Shown one piece after another: positions 22,166 to 31,558 of a stretch of DNA of 32,326 bases (its first letter is position 1; every line of letters begins with the position of its first letter). Under the pieces are notes generated by a model, which saw only the letters and a list, made by a program, of their open reading frames with translations, made no database searches and was not told the origin of the DNA. Origin of the DNA: a virus; IMG/VR virus record IMGVR_UViG_3300027749_000334, positions 1 to 32,326 of that record; one strand, written 5' to 3'. The position numbers were made by a program, and so were the translations under genes.

Positions 22166-23442
22166 TTACGCAATACCCTCCCCTCGGTTCCAGTTCCAAT
22201 GTCCCCATAACCGCAAGCATATCGCAGTTTACGGGCAGCACCGTTGACGCCTTTGGCCGCTTGCGTGTTTCCAATCCATACACAATGTTTGACTCTCAGC
22301 ATCGATATGCTCCAGACACCGCCTATAGCTATGCGACGGCTACGGGTGGAACAACGTCGTTCAATACAAATAAATCGTCAGTCAATTTAAACGTAACGAC
22401 GACATCGGGATCATCCGCATCTGCGCAAACGTTTAGAGTATTCGCATATCAACCGGGCAAAAGTCTATTGACGATGCAGACTTTTACGCTAGCACCAGCG
22501 CAAACAAACCTCGTGCAGCGCGTTGGCTACTTTAATGCCAACAATGGCGTCTACCTAGAGCAAGGCCCTAATGGCGTTACCTTTGTCATTCGCACCTACA
22601 CAAGCGGCTCGGTTGATAGCACGCGATATGTCGCGCAAGCTAATTGGAACGTGGATAAGTTTAACGGCACCGGACCTAGCGGCGTTACGTTGGACCTGAC
22701 GAAAACGCAAATCCTGTTTATGGATTGCGAGTGGCTGGGCGTCGGCAATGTTGCGTTGGGGTTTGTCGCCAACGGCGTTCTTCGGGTTGCGCATATTTTC
22801 CAAAACGCCAACACGCAAACAACCGTTTACATGCAAACGGCCATTCTGCCGATTCGATATGAAATCTCCAACACCGGCACTACGGCGCTTGCCGCAACGT
22901 TGCAGCAAATTTGCTCCACGGTAATTTCTGAAGGCGGTTACGAACAGATTTCGCAAATATACACTGCCCGCAACCCAAGTCCCGTAACACTTACAACCGC
23001 AAATTTAATTTATCCAATTACGTCATTTAAATTAAATTCAAGCTATTTAGGCGCAATTGTAGTGCTATCTAATATAACTTTCCAACCTATTGCTTCAGGA
23101 ACAAACTTCTATGAAATATTTTTAGTTAAAAATGCTACTTTGGCTGATATGACAACTACGGCTGGCGCATTATCTAGCGGTCAAGTTGATTTAACGCTTC
23201 CAACTACCCCATCTGCACCAACTGCAATTACACTCCTGGCCGATAGCATTGTATATACAGGGTATGCCTCTGCCGGAAGTCAGTCGGCGTCGGTTATTCT
23301 GCCGTCCGTTGGGTTTAACTGGGATTTGCAATTGGGCGTATCGCAAGCTGGTGTAAGTGATACTTATACTTTGGCTGCTAGATCGTATTCCGCTGGAAAT
23401 ACATGCTATGGTTCTCTTTCATTCTACAACCTAACCACCTGA
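22162..23442 (+). CDS. Conserved virion-associated beta protein
   Basis: 426 residues from the ATG at 22162, which overlaps the previous stop; the same frame is open 96 bases upstream but that would overlap the coding sequence of its neighbour. Early residues carry DAFGRLRVSNPYTMFDSQHR, a motif I recognise from large virion-associated proteins of many phages. Downstream are VFAYQPGKSLLTMQTF, GVYLEQGPNGVTFVIRT, WNVDKFNGTGPSG and a block ILFMDCEWLGVGNVALGFV, in an otherwise beta-rich chain. The role is not known to me; baseplate, fibre-base or surface protein are all possible. Bases ~22980-23170 are AT-richer than the remainder. Confidence 0.65.
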   Translation: MITQYPPLGSSSNVPITASISQFTGSTVDAFGRLRVSNPYTMFDSQHRYAPDTAYSYATATGGTTSFNTNKSSVNLNVTTTSGSSASAQTFRVFAYQPGKSLLTMQTFTLAPAQTNLVQRVGYFNANNGVYLEQGPNGVTFVIRTYTSGSVDSTRYVAQANWNVDKFNGTGPSGVTLDLTKTQILFMDCEWLGVGNVALGFVANGVLRVAHIFQNANTQTTVYMQTAILPIRYEISNTGTTALAATLQQICSTVISEGGYEQISQIYTARNPSPVTLTTANLIYPITSFKLNSSYLGAIVVLSNITFQPIASGTNFYEIFLVKNATLADMTTTAGALSSGQVDLTLPTTPSAPTAITLLADSIVYTGYASAGSQSASVILPSVGFNWDLQLGVSQAGVSDTYTLAARSYSAGNTCYGSLSFYNLTT

Positions 23443-23451
23443 AAGTAGCCT

Positions 23452-24132
23452 ATGCCCCTATCACATGGCCACAGTCAGAAGACGATTAGCCACAACATTC
23501 ATGAGATGGTGCAAGCTGGGCATCCGCAAGATCAGGCCGTTGCCGCCGCGTTGAATGTCGCACGTAAGGCGCGCGATGATGGCGGCACGACGACTTCAAC
23601 ATCAACGCCGATGCTGGCGTCCCAGGTCATGAAAGCCAATGCTCCCGACCTCCATACAGGCCCCATTCACAGCAGCGTGGCGGGTCGCACCGACCACCTT
23701 CCTATGCACGTCCCTTCCGGCTCTTACGTCCTGCCTGCCGACATTGTAAGCGCGATGGGCGAAGGCAACACCATGGCGGGGTTTAAGCAGGTGCAGCGCA
23801 TCTTCGGTGGCGCTCCCTACGGCGGCGGAAGGGGTCCATACGGGCGTCCGACTAAGGGCATCCCGTATGGCGGTGGCGGCATACCATACAGCCAGTCTGG
23901 CGGTCCTTATGGGGCTAAGATGCCGCACCGAGCCGATGGCGGACGTGATGCGGGCGGACCCGTGCCTATTGTTGCCGCAGGAGGTGAATATGTTCTCGCC
24001 CCTCACGAGGTCGAATGGGCTGGTGATGGCGATATGGACGCTGGCCATAGAGCTTTGGATGATTTTGTTAAGCGTATGCGCAGTAAAACTGTCAAGACGC
24101 TGCAGAAGCTTCCCGGACCAAAGAAAAATTAA
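23452..24132 (+). CDS. DUF6496-type phage protein
   Basis: 226 residues. The N-terminus (SQKTISHNIHEMVQAGHPQ, then DQAVAAALNVARKAR) has the helical pattern I associate with the DUF6496 group, seen in small phage and plasmid proteins. A Gly/Tyr/Pro-rich middle (APYGGGRGPYGRP, IPYGGGGIPYSQSGG) follows, then RADGGRDAGG, a match to the GG motif of other proteins here. The conserved C-terminus is VPIVAAGGEYVLAPHEVEWA, with GHRALDDFVKRMRSKTVKTL. The ordered ends with a flexible middle suggest a structural linker. Biological role unknown; position among tail genes suggests a virion component. Confidence 0.65.
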   Translation: MPLSHGHSQKTISHNIHEMVQAGHPQDQAVAAALNVARKARDDGGTTTSTSTPMLASQVMKANAPDLHTGPIHSSVAGRTDHLPMHVPSGSYVLPADIVSAMGEGNTMAGFKQVQRIFGGAPYGGGRGPYGRPTKGIPYGGGGIPYSQSGGPYGAKMPHRADGGRDAGGPVPIVAAGGEYVLAPHEVEWAGDGDMDAGHRALDDFVKRMRSKTVKTLQKLPGPKKN

Positions 24133-24144
24133 CAAGGACGACAA

Positions 24145-24642
24145 ATGACTTCTAAAAATTTTACAGTAAAAGTTGCAGACGCTGGCAATGCTCGTGCAAT
24201 TTTTGAACTTGCTATACTTTCAGCTAAAGAAAATGGGATATTTGATATTAGCGAAAGAAAAATTAAACTAGGCATTGAGTCTTCTTTAGGTAAAAACAAT
24301 AGCATATGTGGCGTTATCGTTGGTAGCGATGGTGGATTGCAAGGTTTTATTGTTTTAGATATCGGAGAGTTGTGGTATTCAGAGGATAAGCTTCTTCACG
24401 AGCGCGAAGTATTTGTTCATCCTGACTTTCGAGAAGCTAAGGGCGGTCGCGCTAGAGCCTTGTGCGAGTTTGCTAAAAGCGTTGCGTCATCATTACAGTT
24501 ACCATTGTATGCCGGGGTAGTTTCCAACGGAAAGACGGAAGCTAAGGTTCGGTTATATGAACGGCAGTTTGGGAAGCCGAACGGGGCTTTCTTCTTGTAT
24601 GGCGCTAATGCCGGGAACTCTGGCAACGCAACGGAGCATTGA
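24145..24642 (+). CDS. GNAT-family N-acetyltransferase
   Basis: 165 residues with AAGGA upstream. These enzymes move an acetyl group from acetyl-CoA to an amine of a protein, peptide, antibiotic or polyamine. Support: a central strand (GGLQGFIVLDIGEL), motif A at residues ~89-106 (VFVHPDFREAKGGRARAL, with the R/Q-x-x-G-x-G/A-like AKGGRA loop that binds the CoA pyrophosphate) and a motif-B-like end (LYERQFGKPNGAFFLYG). The start (MTSKNFTVKVADAGNARAIF) also fits. Substrate unknown. The DNA is AT-richer than both neighbours, which hints at separate acquisition. Its end carries GGAG, the ribosome binding site for the next gene. Confidence 0.75.
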   Translation: MTSKNFTVKVADAGNARAIFELAILSAKENGIFDISERKIKLGIESSLGKNNSICGVIVGSDGGLQGFIVLDIGELWYSEDKLLHEREVFVHPDFREAKGGRARALCEFAKSVASSLQLPLYAGVVSNGKTEAKVRLYERQFGKPNGAFFLYGANAGNSGNATEH

Positions 24643-24645
24643 CGA

Positions 24646-27600
24646 ATGTCTTTATTTAGCAGCACTGCTACTAGCACTTCCAGCATTCCGCAGCAGGTTG
24701 CAGCTAACTACAATACTGCCGTCACTAATGCCGGCGCGGCGGCTAGCCAGCCATGGCAGCAATACTCTGCCGACCCTAATGCGTTTGTCGCTGGCCTCAA
24801 CACCACGCAACAAGCCGGCATTGCCAATACCAACGCATCGGCGGGACAGGCGCAGCCTTACTTTAACGCAGCACAGAGCGCGTTAGGTGCCGGCGTCAAT
24901 CAGGCGATGCCGTTTGTCTATGGCGGCGGTCAGGACGTGAATGCCCAACAGATCGGCGGGCAGCAAATCGGCCAGTTCATGTCGCCTTACCTGGGTAGCG
25001 TTTATTCATCGATGCTTGCCGGCCAGGGGCAGCAGAACGCACAACAACAGTCTAACCTTAAGAGCGGCGCTATCGGCGCGGGTGCGTTTGGTGGGGATCG
25101 TGCGGGCATTGGTCAGGCTAATCTTGCCTATCAGCAGAACCTCGCCAACGCGCAAACAAACGCCAATATGCTCAATACTGGTTATGGGCAGGCGCTTGGC
25201 GCTGCACAGCAGCAGCAAGGCGTTAACCTTGGCGCGCAACAGGCAAACCGCGCGGCGCAGGCTGCGACTGGGCAGAGCCTCTATGGCATGGGTATGGGCA
25301 CGTCTCAGCAGCTTGGCGCGCTAGGGACTGGCGCACAGACTGCCGGGTTGCAGGGTGCGGCGGCGCAGATGGGTGCCGGTGCAGCGCAACAGAAGACCAG
25401 TCAAGATGCGTTGACGGCGATGTATAACCAGTTCCTGCAAAGTCAGGCGTATCCATTCCAAACATCGCAATTCTATACTAATGCAGTCGGTTCGCTTGGA
25501 CCTTTGTTCGGCGGGACGACGACGACACAAACGCCGGGGCTGTTTGCCGCGCGCGGCGGGTCTATTCGGGGCGCATATGCTGGTGGCGGTTTGATCCCGT
25601 CAAGCATGGGTGGCGGCGTTGGTTACGAGCATGCCGGCGAAGGGTATGCCGATGGCGGTATGCCGGGCGGTTGGAGCGATTATTTCCAGAACTCACTAGG
25701 TGCGGCGGGGTTCAATCCGCAGACGACATACACACCAGCACCGAACCAGGGCGGATATACTCAGGCCCCAGGTCAGTCGGCATACACGCAAACCCCAATG
25801 CCGACATACTCGCATGCGCCGGCTGGATTGGGTGCGGCTACGGCGGATTACGGCAACATCTTTGGCGGTCTTGCGCACCATGCTGCGGCACCGAGCGCAC
25901 AACAGCAGTATTCCGACAGCCAGCTTCCCAATATTGCCGGATTGCGTTCGCCGTTGGTTCATGCGCCCGAAGTCAAGAAAGACGACGCAGCCAACCCGGT
26001 TGCAGCACCTAGTGGCCTTGCTGGGATGCCGTATGCCGGATCGGGCGAGAGCGGCGTTGGTGGCGCTGGGCAGAATATGGGGGCCAATGCGCCCCATGGC
26101 GGCTCTGGATCGTTTAGTGGCGATGTTAAGGGCATGGTAAATGCCTTGGGGGATTATTTTAGCGGAGGAATGGGCTATGGAGAGCGTGGCGCAAATATTA
26201 GCGCCGCAGAACTAGCTTCTCTTGAAAAGGAAGCCAACACCAATATAGAAACCGGAAAAGCTGGAACCGGACCAGCTGGTGGCCCCCAGGGTGGGGTAAA
26301 TCTGGCTGGGGCGGCCCGAGGCGGTCGCATCCACCGCGCTTACGGCGGCTTGAACCTTTCGACAGCCGATCTTGCCAACATGCAGGCGATGCGAAACGAA
26401 AACTTGGGGCTATTCCCAGGCGCTCCGCAAGGCTACAAGCCTCTCGTTGATAACCGCATGCAGCCTGGATTGGGACATCCGGGCATCTCTCAGCCGGGGC
26501 ACATCTCGCAAGTTCGTTTCCCGCGCCCCGCCGCCCCGTCGTCTTCCAACACTGTTGGCGGATTGATTAACGACTTTTCCGGCGCGCAAGATTTTTATAA
26601 TAACGTCTCTGGTGACAATCCCGATTATTTGAAATTAGCCACAATTGCATCTAGTGCGCTGGGATTGGCGACGGGCGGAACGGCAGATCGTGGCCATTAC
26701 TCAACTGCTGGTGGCGTCTATTCATCGGAGGGGCGTGAGTCTGCCATCCCAGGTTACAGCCCTGAATTGGGTATTCCTGACGTTCTGACGCCACCGCAAC
26801 AGCATGCGTCTAATGCTCCCGCGTCTAACGGCGGTGGTGGCGGCGGTGGCTTGGGGGATGTGCTTAAGATTGCGGGTGCCGTTCTGCCGTTTCTGTTGAA
26901 GCGCGGCGGTGCGGTTGGTGATCGGCATGAGTATGCAGGCGGCGGGTTGGCGGGTGATCGGCATGGGTATGCTGATGGCGGCGGTGGTAGCGGGTTAATG
27001 CCGAACGATGGGAGCGATCAATTCCCAATGCCGGGGGATGACCCCATGTATCATTACGCGGCGGACCAAACACAAAAAGAAAGAGCCTCAGCTAGCATTT
27101 TAGATTTTATTAAAAAAAATCTTGGGCCTAAATACGATACTGCGTCAGGATATGCTTCAACCGGAGATTATGCTACCACCGGCAAACCTTCCGATCCTGT
27201 TATTACGCCGCCGCGCCCTGTATCTACGTCGCCGACGGAACTGGTGCCATCAGACGATACAGTATATCCGGCCACACCAATGACGCCGCGCGCTGCATCC
27301 GAGGGCGCGGGTCTTTTGCCGCCCGAAATCCCGACCGTCGCCGCGCCAGTAAAGCCAACGCCTGCTGTTGCAGAACCCACAACACCCGCTCGCGTTGAGC
27401 CGACCGCAGTAGCAACGACGCCACCTAAAGAAACATATCAACAAATGCCGGTTGGGCTGCAACCTCCATATGCTGCGGGTCCATACCAACAGGAACAAAG
27501 CAAGCCCCTAAGCTGGTTCCAACGCAATCAAGATTTGATTGGAGCCATTAGCGGAGGAGCGTTAGGAATGGGGCGCGGGAAGAACGCGCTCGGTGCTTTG

Positions 27601-29211
27601 TTGGGTGCCGTAGGCGGCGCTGGTCAAGGTTATATCGCTGGTCAAAAGGGCATGGAAGGTCTTGCCGCTCAGGAAGCGACGACGCAAGCGGAGCCGATGC
27701 GCGTTGGCATTCAACAACAACAAGTTCAAAACGAACAAATGCGCCTTACTGCTGAATTGCTCTCAAAGGGGGCAAGCCGCCTTACTCCTCATATTAGCCC
27801 CACAACGGGCGAAATTGATGGGTGGAACGATGTTCTGCAACCCAATAAAATTTTAACCTTGGCTGAAGGTCAACAAATTAGGGATCAAATTGCTAACGCA
27901 GCAAATGCTCCGACTTCGGTGCGCGCAGCTTTCAACGCCGGCATGCCGCCTGCACCCGGTAGCGCAACGCAACTCGGCGCGCCCAGCGACCCCCTAACTG
28001 TCCGAGCAAACAACCCAGGAGCCATCAAAGATGGAGCTTGGGCTAAAAATCAACCGGGATACGTTGGAAACGAAGGGGCGTTTGCTAAATTTAAAGACGC
28101 AGCCAGCGGGCAAGCAGCAATGGAAGGGCTGATTACCCAAAATTATTTTGGCGTTGGAAACAACACGGTTGAAGGCATTGTACGTCGGTGGGCTAGCGAA
28201 ATTACTAACCCCAATGATCCGCGTTACGCCGACGACAAAGCAAAAGTAGACGCATACGTAAAAAGGGTTTCCGGTTCGCTCGGAGTTAATCCGACACAAC
28301 CTCTAAATGGTCAAGACCCTAACGTTATAAAGTCTTTGACTGGCGCTATGGCGGCAGTGGAAAGCGGGCAATCCGTTCCTAATACTCAACCTGGACAAAA
28401 AGCTCCAGTCCCATCCGTGGCTCCCGTTCCTTCGTTTATTTACTCTGAAGACCCACATCAATCTACCATTGATAATTTAACTGCTCAACTTGATAGGGTG
28501 GCATCAGATCAAACAAATGCCACCAGCGAAGGCATGAAAAATTCTCTTGCGACAAGAGCGGCTACATTGACGCAAAATCTCAATCATCAATTGGCACTTC
28601 AAGCGGCATGGCGAGGGTCGCAGGGAGGGGCATATATTAAGCAAGCGGAAAATATCAACAATCAAACTCAGGAAAACTCTGTTTTGTTGCAACAAGCCCA
28701 AGCCCTTAGAGACGCATTTGAGAAAGGCAGCGGGACAACCGGCGAGCTTGGCCCTAAAATGCATCAAATAGGTTCCGCGTTAAAAAACTTAGGTGTAAGC
28801 GATCAAACCCTAAACCTATTTAACATGGACCCAACTCAAACTGACGAAATACGTAAATTGAGCGCAACTCTGCAAACTGATATTTCCAGAATAAATCCCG
28901 ATATGGGGCGTCAATATGCTCAAACAGTTAATCAATTTGGACAAGCTACCCCAGGAGTAAACATGCAAAAAGATGCGGCTTTGTTTGCTCTTAATAATAT
29001 AATTATCCCCCAAATGAAGCATAACATTGGAAGGCAGGATGCGTTTAATTCGGCAACGCGCGGTGATTATTTCGGGGCGCTGAAGGCCGTTAGAGAATAC
29101 GACCTCAAAAACCCGTTTTATATTTCAACCGGGACTTCAGGTGGAATTTCGGGAATTACGCCAGAACAAGCACAAGCTGAACTGGATAGGCGTCGCAGGG
29201 GAACTCCGTAA
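24646..29211 (+). CDS. Giant internal/ejection virion protein with lytic-transglycosylase-like domain
   Basis: 1521 residues. The N-terminal ~290 residues are Ala/Gln/Gly-rich helical repeats (QQVAANYNTAVTNAGAAAS, GLNTTQQAGIANTNASAGQ, SGAIGAGAFGGDRAGIGQAN), as in DNA-ejection or internal virion proteins of many podoviruses. From ~300 to ~780 it is flexible, with GG motifs (ARGGSIRGAYAGGG, GYADGGM, ARGGRIHRAYGGL, RGGAVGDRHEYAGGG). Residues ~1115-1215 look like a peptidoglycan-lytic domain of the P5/lytic-transglycosylase type: RANNPGAIKDGAWAK (N1122-N1123-P-G), EGAFAKFKDAASGQAAM, VEGIVRRWA, VDAYVKRVSGSLGV. The last 300 residues are coiled coil. It would be ejected with DNA and help cross the cell wall (inference). 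TAATG overlap with the next gene. Confidence 0.74.
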   Translation: MSLFSSTATSTSSIPQQVAANYNTAVTNAGAAASQPWQQYSADPNAFVAGLNTTQQAGIANTNASAGQAQPYFNAAQSALGAGVNQAMPFVYGGGQDVNAQQIGGQQIGQFMSPYLGSVYSSMLAGQGQQNAQQQSNLKSGAIGAGAFGGDRAGIGQANLAYQQNLANAQTNANMLNTGYGQALGAAQQQQGVNLGAQQANRAAQAATGQSLYGMGMGTSQQLGALGTGAQTAGLQGAAAQMGAGAAQQKTSQDALTAMYNQFLQSQAYPFQTSQFYTNAVGSLGPLFGGTTTTQTPGLFAARGGSIRGAYAGGGLIPSSMGGGVGYEHAGEGYADGGMPGGWSDYFQNSLGAAGFNPQTTYTPAPNQGGYTQAPGQSAYTQTPMPTYSHAPAGLGAATADYGNIFGGLAHHAAAPSAQQQYSDSQLPNIAGLRSPLVHAPEVKKDDAANPVAAPSGLAGMPYAGSGESGVGGAGQNMGANAPHGGSGSFSGDVKGMVNALGDYFSGGMGYGERGANISAAELASLEKEANTNIETGKAGTGPAGGPQGGVNLAGAARGGRIHRAYGGLNLSTADLANMQAMRNENLGLFPGAPQGYKPLVDNRMQPGLGHPGISQPGHISQVRFPRPAAPSSSNTVGGLINDFSGAQDFYNNVSGDNPDYLKLATIASSALGLATGGTADRGHYSTAGGVYSSEGRESAIPGYSPELGIPDVLTPPQQHASNAPASNGGGGGGGLGDVLKIAGAVLPFLLKRGGAVGDRHEYAGGGLAGDRHGYADGGGGSGLMPNDGSDQFPMPGDDPMYHYAADQTQKERASASILDFIKKNLGPKYDTASGYASTGDYATTGKPSDPVITPPRPVSTSPTELVPSDDTVYPATPMTPRAASEGAGLLPPEIPTVAAPVKPTPAVAEPTTPARVEPTAVATTPPKETYQQMPVGLQPPYAAGPYQQEQSKPLSWFQRNQDLIGAISGGALGMGRGKNALGALLGAVGGAGQGYIAGQKGMEGLAAQEATTQAEPMRVGIQQQQVQNEQMRLTAELLSKGASRLTPHISPTTGEIDGWNDVLQPNKILTLAEGQQIRDQIANAANAPTSVRAAFNAGMPPAPGSATQLGAPSDPLTVRANNPGAIKDGAWAKNQPGYVGNEGAFAKFKDAASGQAAMEGLITQNYFGVGNNTVEGIVRRWASEITNPNDPRYADDKAKVDAYVKRVSGSLGVNPTQPLNGQDPNVIKSLTGAMAAVESGQSVPNTQPGQKAPVPSVAPVPSFIYSEDPHQSTIDNLTAQLDRVASDQTNATSEGMKNSLATRAATLTQNLNHQLALQAAWRGSQGGAYIKQAENINNQTQENSVLLQQAQALRDAFEKGSGTTGELGPKMHQIGSALKNLGVSDQTLNLFNMDPTQTDEIRKLSATLQTDISRINPDMGRQYAQTVNQFGQATPGVNMQKDAALFALNNIIIPQMKHNIGRQDAFNSATRGDYFGALKAVREYDLKNPFYISTGTSGGISGITPEQAQAELDRRRRGTP

Positions 29212-31547
29212 TGGTAGACATTTCTACTTTGTCTGATGCGCAACTTCAGGCATTAACCCGAGTTTCGCCTTCTCCCGCCCCTCAAAATATCACTCAAATG
29301 AGCGACGATGAATTGTCAAAAATTGCACAGCCCCCCAAGGTTGCGCCCGCTCCCGACCCCTGGGAGGGCTATTCACCCGCCATGGTTCAGGGGGTTGCCG
29401 GCGTTGGATCGGCCCTGCATGCTGCAAGCTTAGGGGCTTCACCCTGGGTTGCGGCAGCGGGTCAAAAAGCTTTGGGAAACTTGGGCGTTTCAGGTTTTGA
29501 AAAAGAAGCCGACATGTCAACGTCTGACATCAAACATCGGATAGACGCTAGCCAAGAAGCCGCCAACACTCAATATCCCAAGACATCGACAGCCGGCACG
29601 GTAGCCGGCGTTGTGGGTGGCGCATTGGCTCTTCCTGGGTTCGGTGCGGCTAAGGGCGCTGGATACTTGGCCAAAGCGGCGGCGGCGGCTAAAACGGGGG
29701 CTACGTATGGAGCCATCGAAGGTGGCTTAGAAAAACTAGACCCCATGGACGCCATGAAGGGCGCGCTCCTCGGGGGCGTTGCTGGCGGCGTTTTATCCCC
29801 AGTTGCAGAAAAAGTTTTGGGAGGCATGAGCGGCCTTTTGAAAAACGGCAAGGCGGTCACAAACGCCGCAGGAGATTTGAGCCCGGAAGCTATCGATGCC
29901 GCTAAGCGTGCCGGGATGTCTGACACCGACATCAACGCTTTAAAAACCAATCTAGCTCATTCAATGAAGCGATTTGGTCCGACTGAAGCCGGCGCAACGC
30001 ATGCGCAATTCAATGAATTTGGAATTGATCCAACTATCGGAATGGCAACTGCCAACCCTCAGCAGTTGGCGCGTGAGGCAAAATATGGAGCGCCGTCTTA
30101 TGAGCGTGTGCAAAAACAAGCAGGAACCGCCGCAAGCGATTTTGTCGGAGGACAGCAACCGGGATTGCGCGACGCTGTAGCTACCGCTGTTAATTCGGCG
30201 GAAAGCAAAGGCGCTGATTTAAAGAAATTAGTAGATGACGCATACGCATCGGCGCGAACTGTTCCCGGTCATTTTGACTTAGTATCCCTGCAAAACGTAG
30301 GGTCAAAAATTATGGATAGTTGGGCAAAAGACCCCAACATTCCAACAAATTTTCGCATGAATAAATTTGCCCAAGGGGCGGCAGAAGACTTGGATGCTAT
30401 CCTCGGAAAACCATACAAAGCAACTACAGGTTCTTCGCCAACCCTTGATACTACGTTTGACTGGATCGAAGGCGCTCGCAAAAATTTAAATTCCCACCTC
30501 GGCTCTGCGCAAACAAACGAAGACCGTGCTGCAATTAGAAATATGATTGAAAGTTTCGATAATCATATTGAAGATTCTATTAATAACGGAGCCTTTTCTG
30601 GAGACCGAGACGTTGTCAATAAATGGAAAAATGCCCGCGCTTTATTTTCTGAGTATCAAAATAGATTTGGAGTGCAAAAAACAGGAGAAGACGCAGGCTC
30701 TTTGTTGAAATCAATTATTACAAACAATACCAGCGAAGACGACGTAGCCCGTATGATGTTTAACTTTGGCAAAAGTGGCGACGCTTCAATGCGCGTTACC
30801 GCCATGAAAACATATAATCAGCTTGAACGCGCATTAGGCCCCAACAGCCCTGAATTGCAAACGATTCGCAATTCATTCGTGCAGCAACTGATGACCCCCA
30901 ACGGTTCCAATCCCGCAGAATTTGCAAGAGTCGCATCGCAAGTTCAGAATTTCCTTACTGGCAATGCGGCGGGCATCAGCGCGCAATTACTTTCTAAAGA
31001 AGAAAGATTAGCTCTTAGCCGCTATCAAGCTGTTATGAGTAAAGCTGGAAATCAAACTCCAGAGCAATTGGCGGAAGAAGTAAGTAAGCTTCGGCAAACT
31101 GTTAGTTTTTTTGCCCCTACTGTTGCTAGTGGAGCCGCTTCTGCTTTGGGTTACATTCATCCGATAGGAGCGGGCATAGTGGGCGCTCTCGGGTCCAGTT
31201 TAGCTATCAATCGCGCTTTGCGTAACTTACCTGCCGTGCAAGCGAAGGCGGCAAATCAACCTTTTACGCCTCCAATGCCGAGGGGGGGCTTTTTTGATAA
31301 AGCTATTCCGCTTACGGCTTTGCAGGGCGAACCGTGGCAATTAAACGTCACGCCGCAAACCGCCAATCAACCCATCACTCGCGCCACGGGCGGCAGGGTA
31401 GGATCGGACCACGAACGCCTTGTAGGTCGCCTGATGACGTTAGCGGAGCGTGCTAAGAGGGAGGTTAACACCTCAACGGAGCCGCTTCTAAACGTCCCTG
31501 ACGCCGCCATCGTCAAAGCCCTGCACGTCGCCAACCAAGCCATTTAA
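29211..31547 (+). CDS. Large internal/ejection virion protein with membrane-active region
   Basis: 778 residues, start in the TAATG overlap. Early low-complexity residues (TLSDAQLQALTRVSPSPAPQ, QMSDDELSKIAQPP) are a repeated short S-D-x2-L pattern often seen at the start of phage ejection proteins. Residues ~125-205 are Gly/Ala-rich and hydrophobic (TVAGVVGGALALPGFGAAKG, ALLGGVAGGVLSPV), glycine-zipper-like, consistent with membrane insertion; ~640-670 is another such stretch. The centre is helical and charged. The C-terminal tail has ATGGRVGSDHERLVGRLM and ends VPDAAIVKALHVANQAI, similar to the end of the protein at 862. As with T7/P22 internal proteins it may form part of a trans-envelope channel; this is inference. 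Confidence 0.65.
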   Translation: MVDISTLSDAQLQALTRVSPSPAPQNITQMSDDELSKIAQPPKVAPAPDPWEGYSPAMVQGVAGVGSALHAASLGASPWVAAAGQKALGNLGVSGFEKEADMSTSDIKHRIDASQEAANTQYPKTSTAGTVAGVVGGALALPGFGAAKGAGYLAKAAAAAKTGATYGAIEGGLEKLDPMDAMKGALLGGVAGGVLSPVAEKVLGGMSGLLKNGKAVTNAAGDLSPEAIDAAKRAGMSDTDINALKTNLAHSMKRFGPTEAGATHAQFNEFGIDPTIGMATANPQQLAREAKYGAPSYERVQKQAGTAASDFVGGQQPGLRDAVATAVNSAESKGADLKKLVDDAYASARTVPGHFDLVSLQNVGSKIMDSWAKDPNIPTNFRMNKFAQGAAEDLDAILGKPYKATTGSSPTLDTTFDWIEGARKNLNSHLGSAQTNEDRAAIRNMIESFDNHIEDSINNGAFSGDRDVVNKWKNARALFSEYQNRFGVQKTGEDAGSLLKSIITNNTSEDDVARMMFNFGKSGDASMRVTAMKTYNQLERALGPNSPELQTIRNSFVQQLMTPNGSNPAEFARVASQVQNFLTGNAAGISAQLLSKEERLALSRYQAVMSKAGNQTPEQLAEEVSKLRQTVSFFAPTVASGAASALGYIHPIGAGIVGALGSSLAINRALRNLPAVQAKAANQPFTPPMPRGGFFDKAIPLTALQGEPWQLNVTPQTANQPITRATGGRVGSDHERLVGRLMTLAERAKREVNTSTEPLLNVPDAAIVKALHVANQAI

Positions 31548-31558
31548 CGGAGCCTCTC

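Noticed and set aside
25700-26140. 146-codon + strand frame inside the giant ejection protein gene
   Set aside because: It is an alternative frame of a long, well-supported gene, Arg-rich and without motif.
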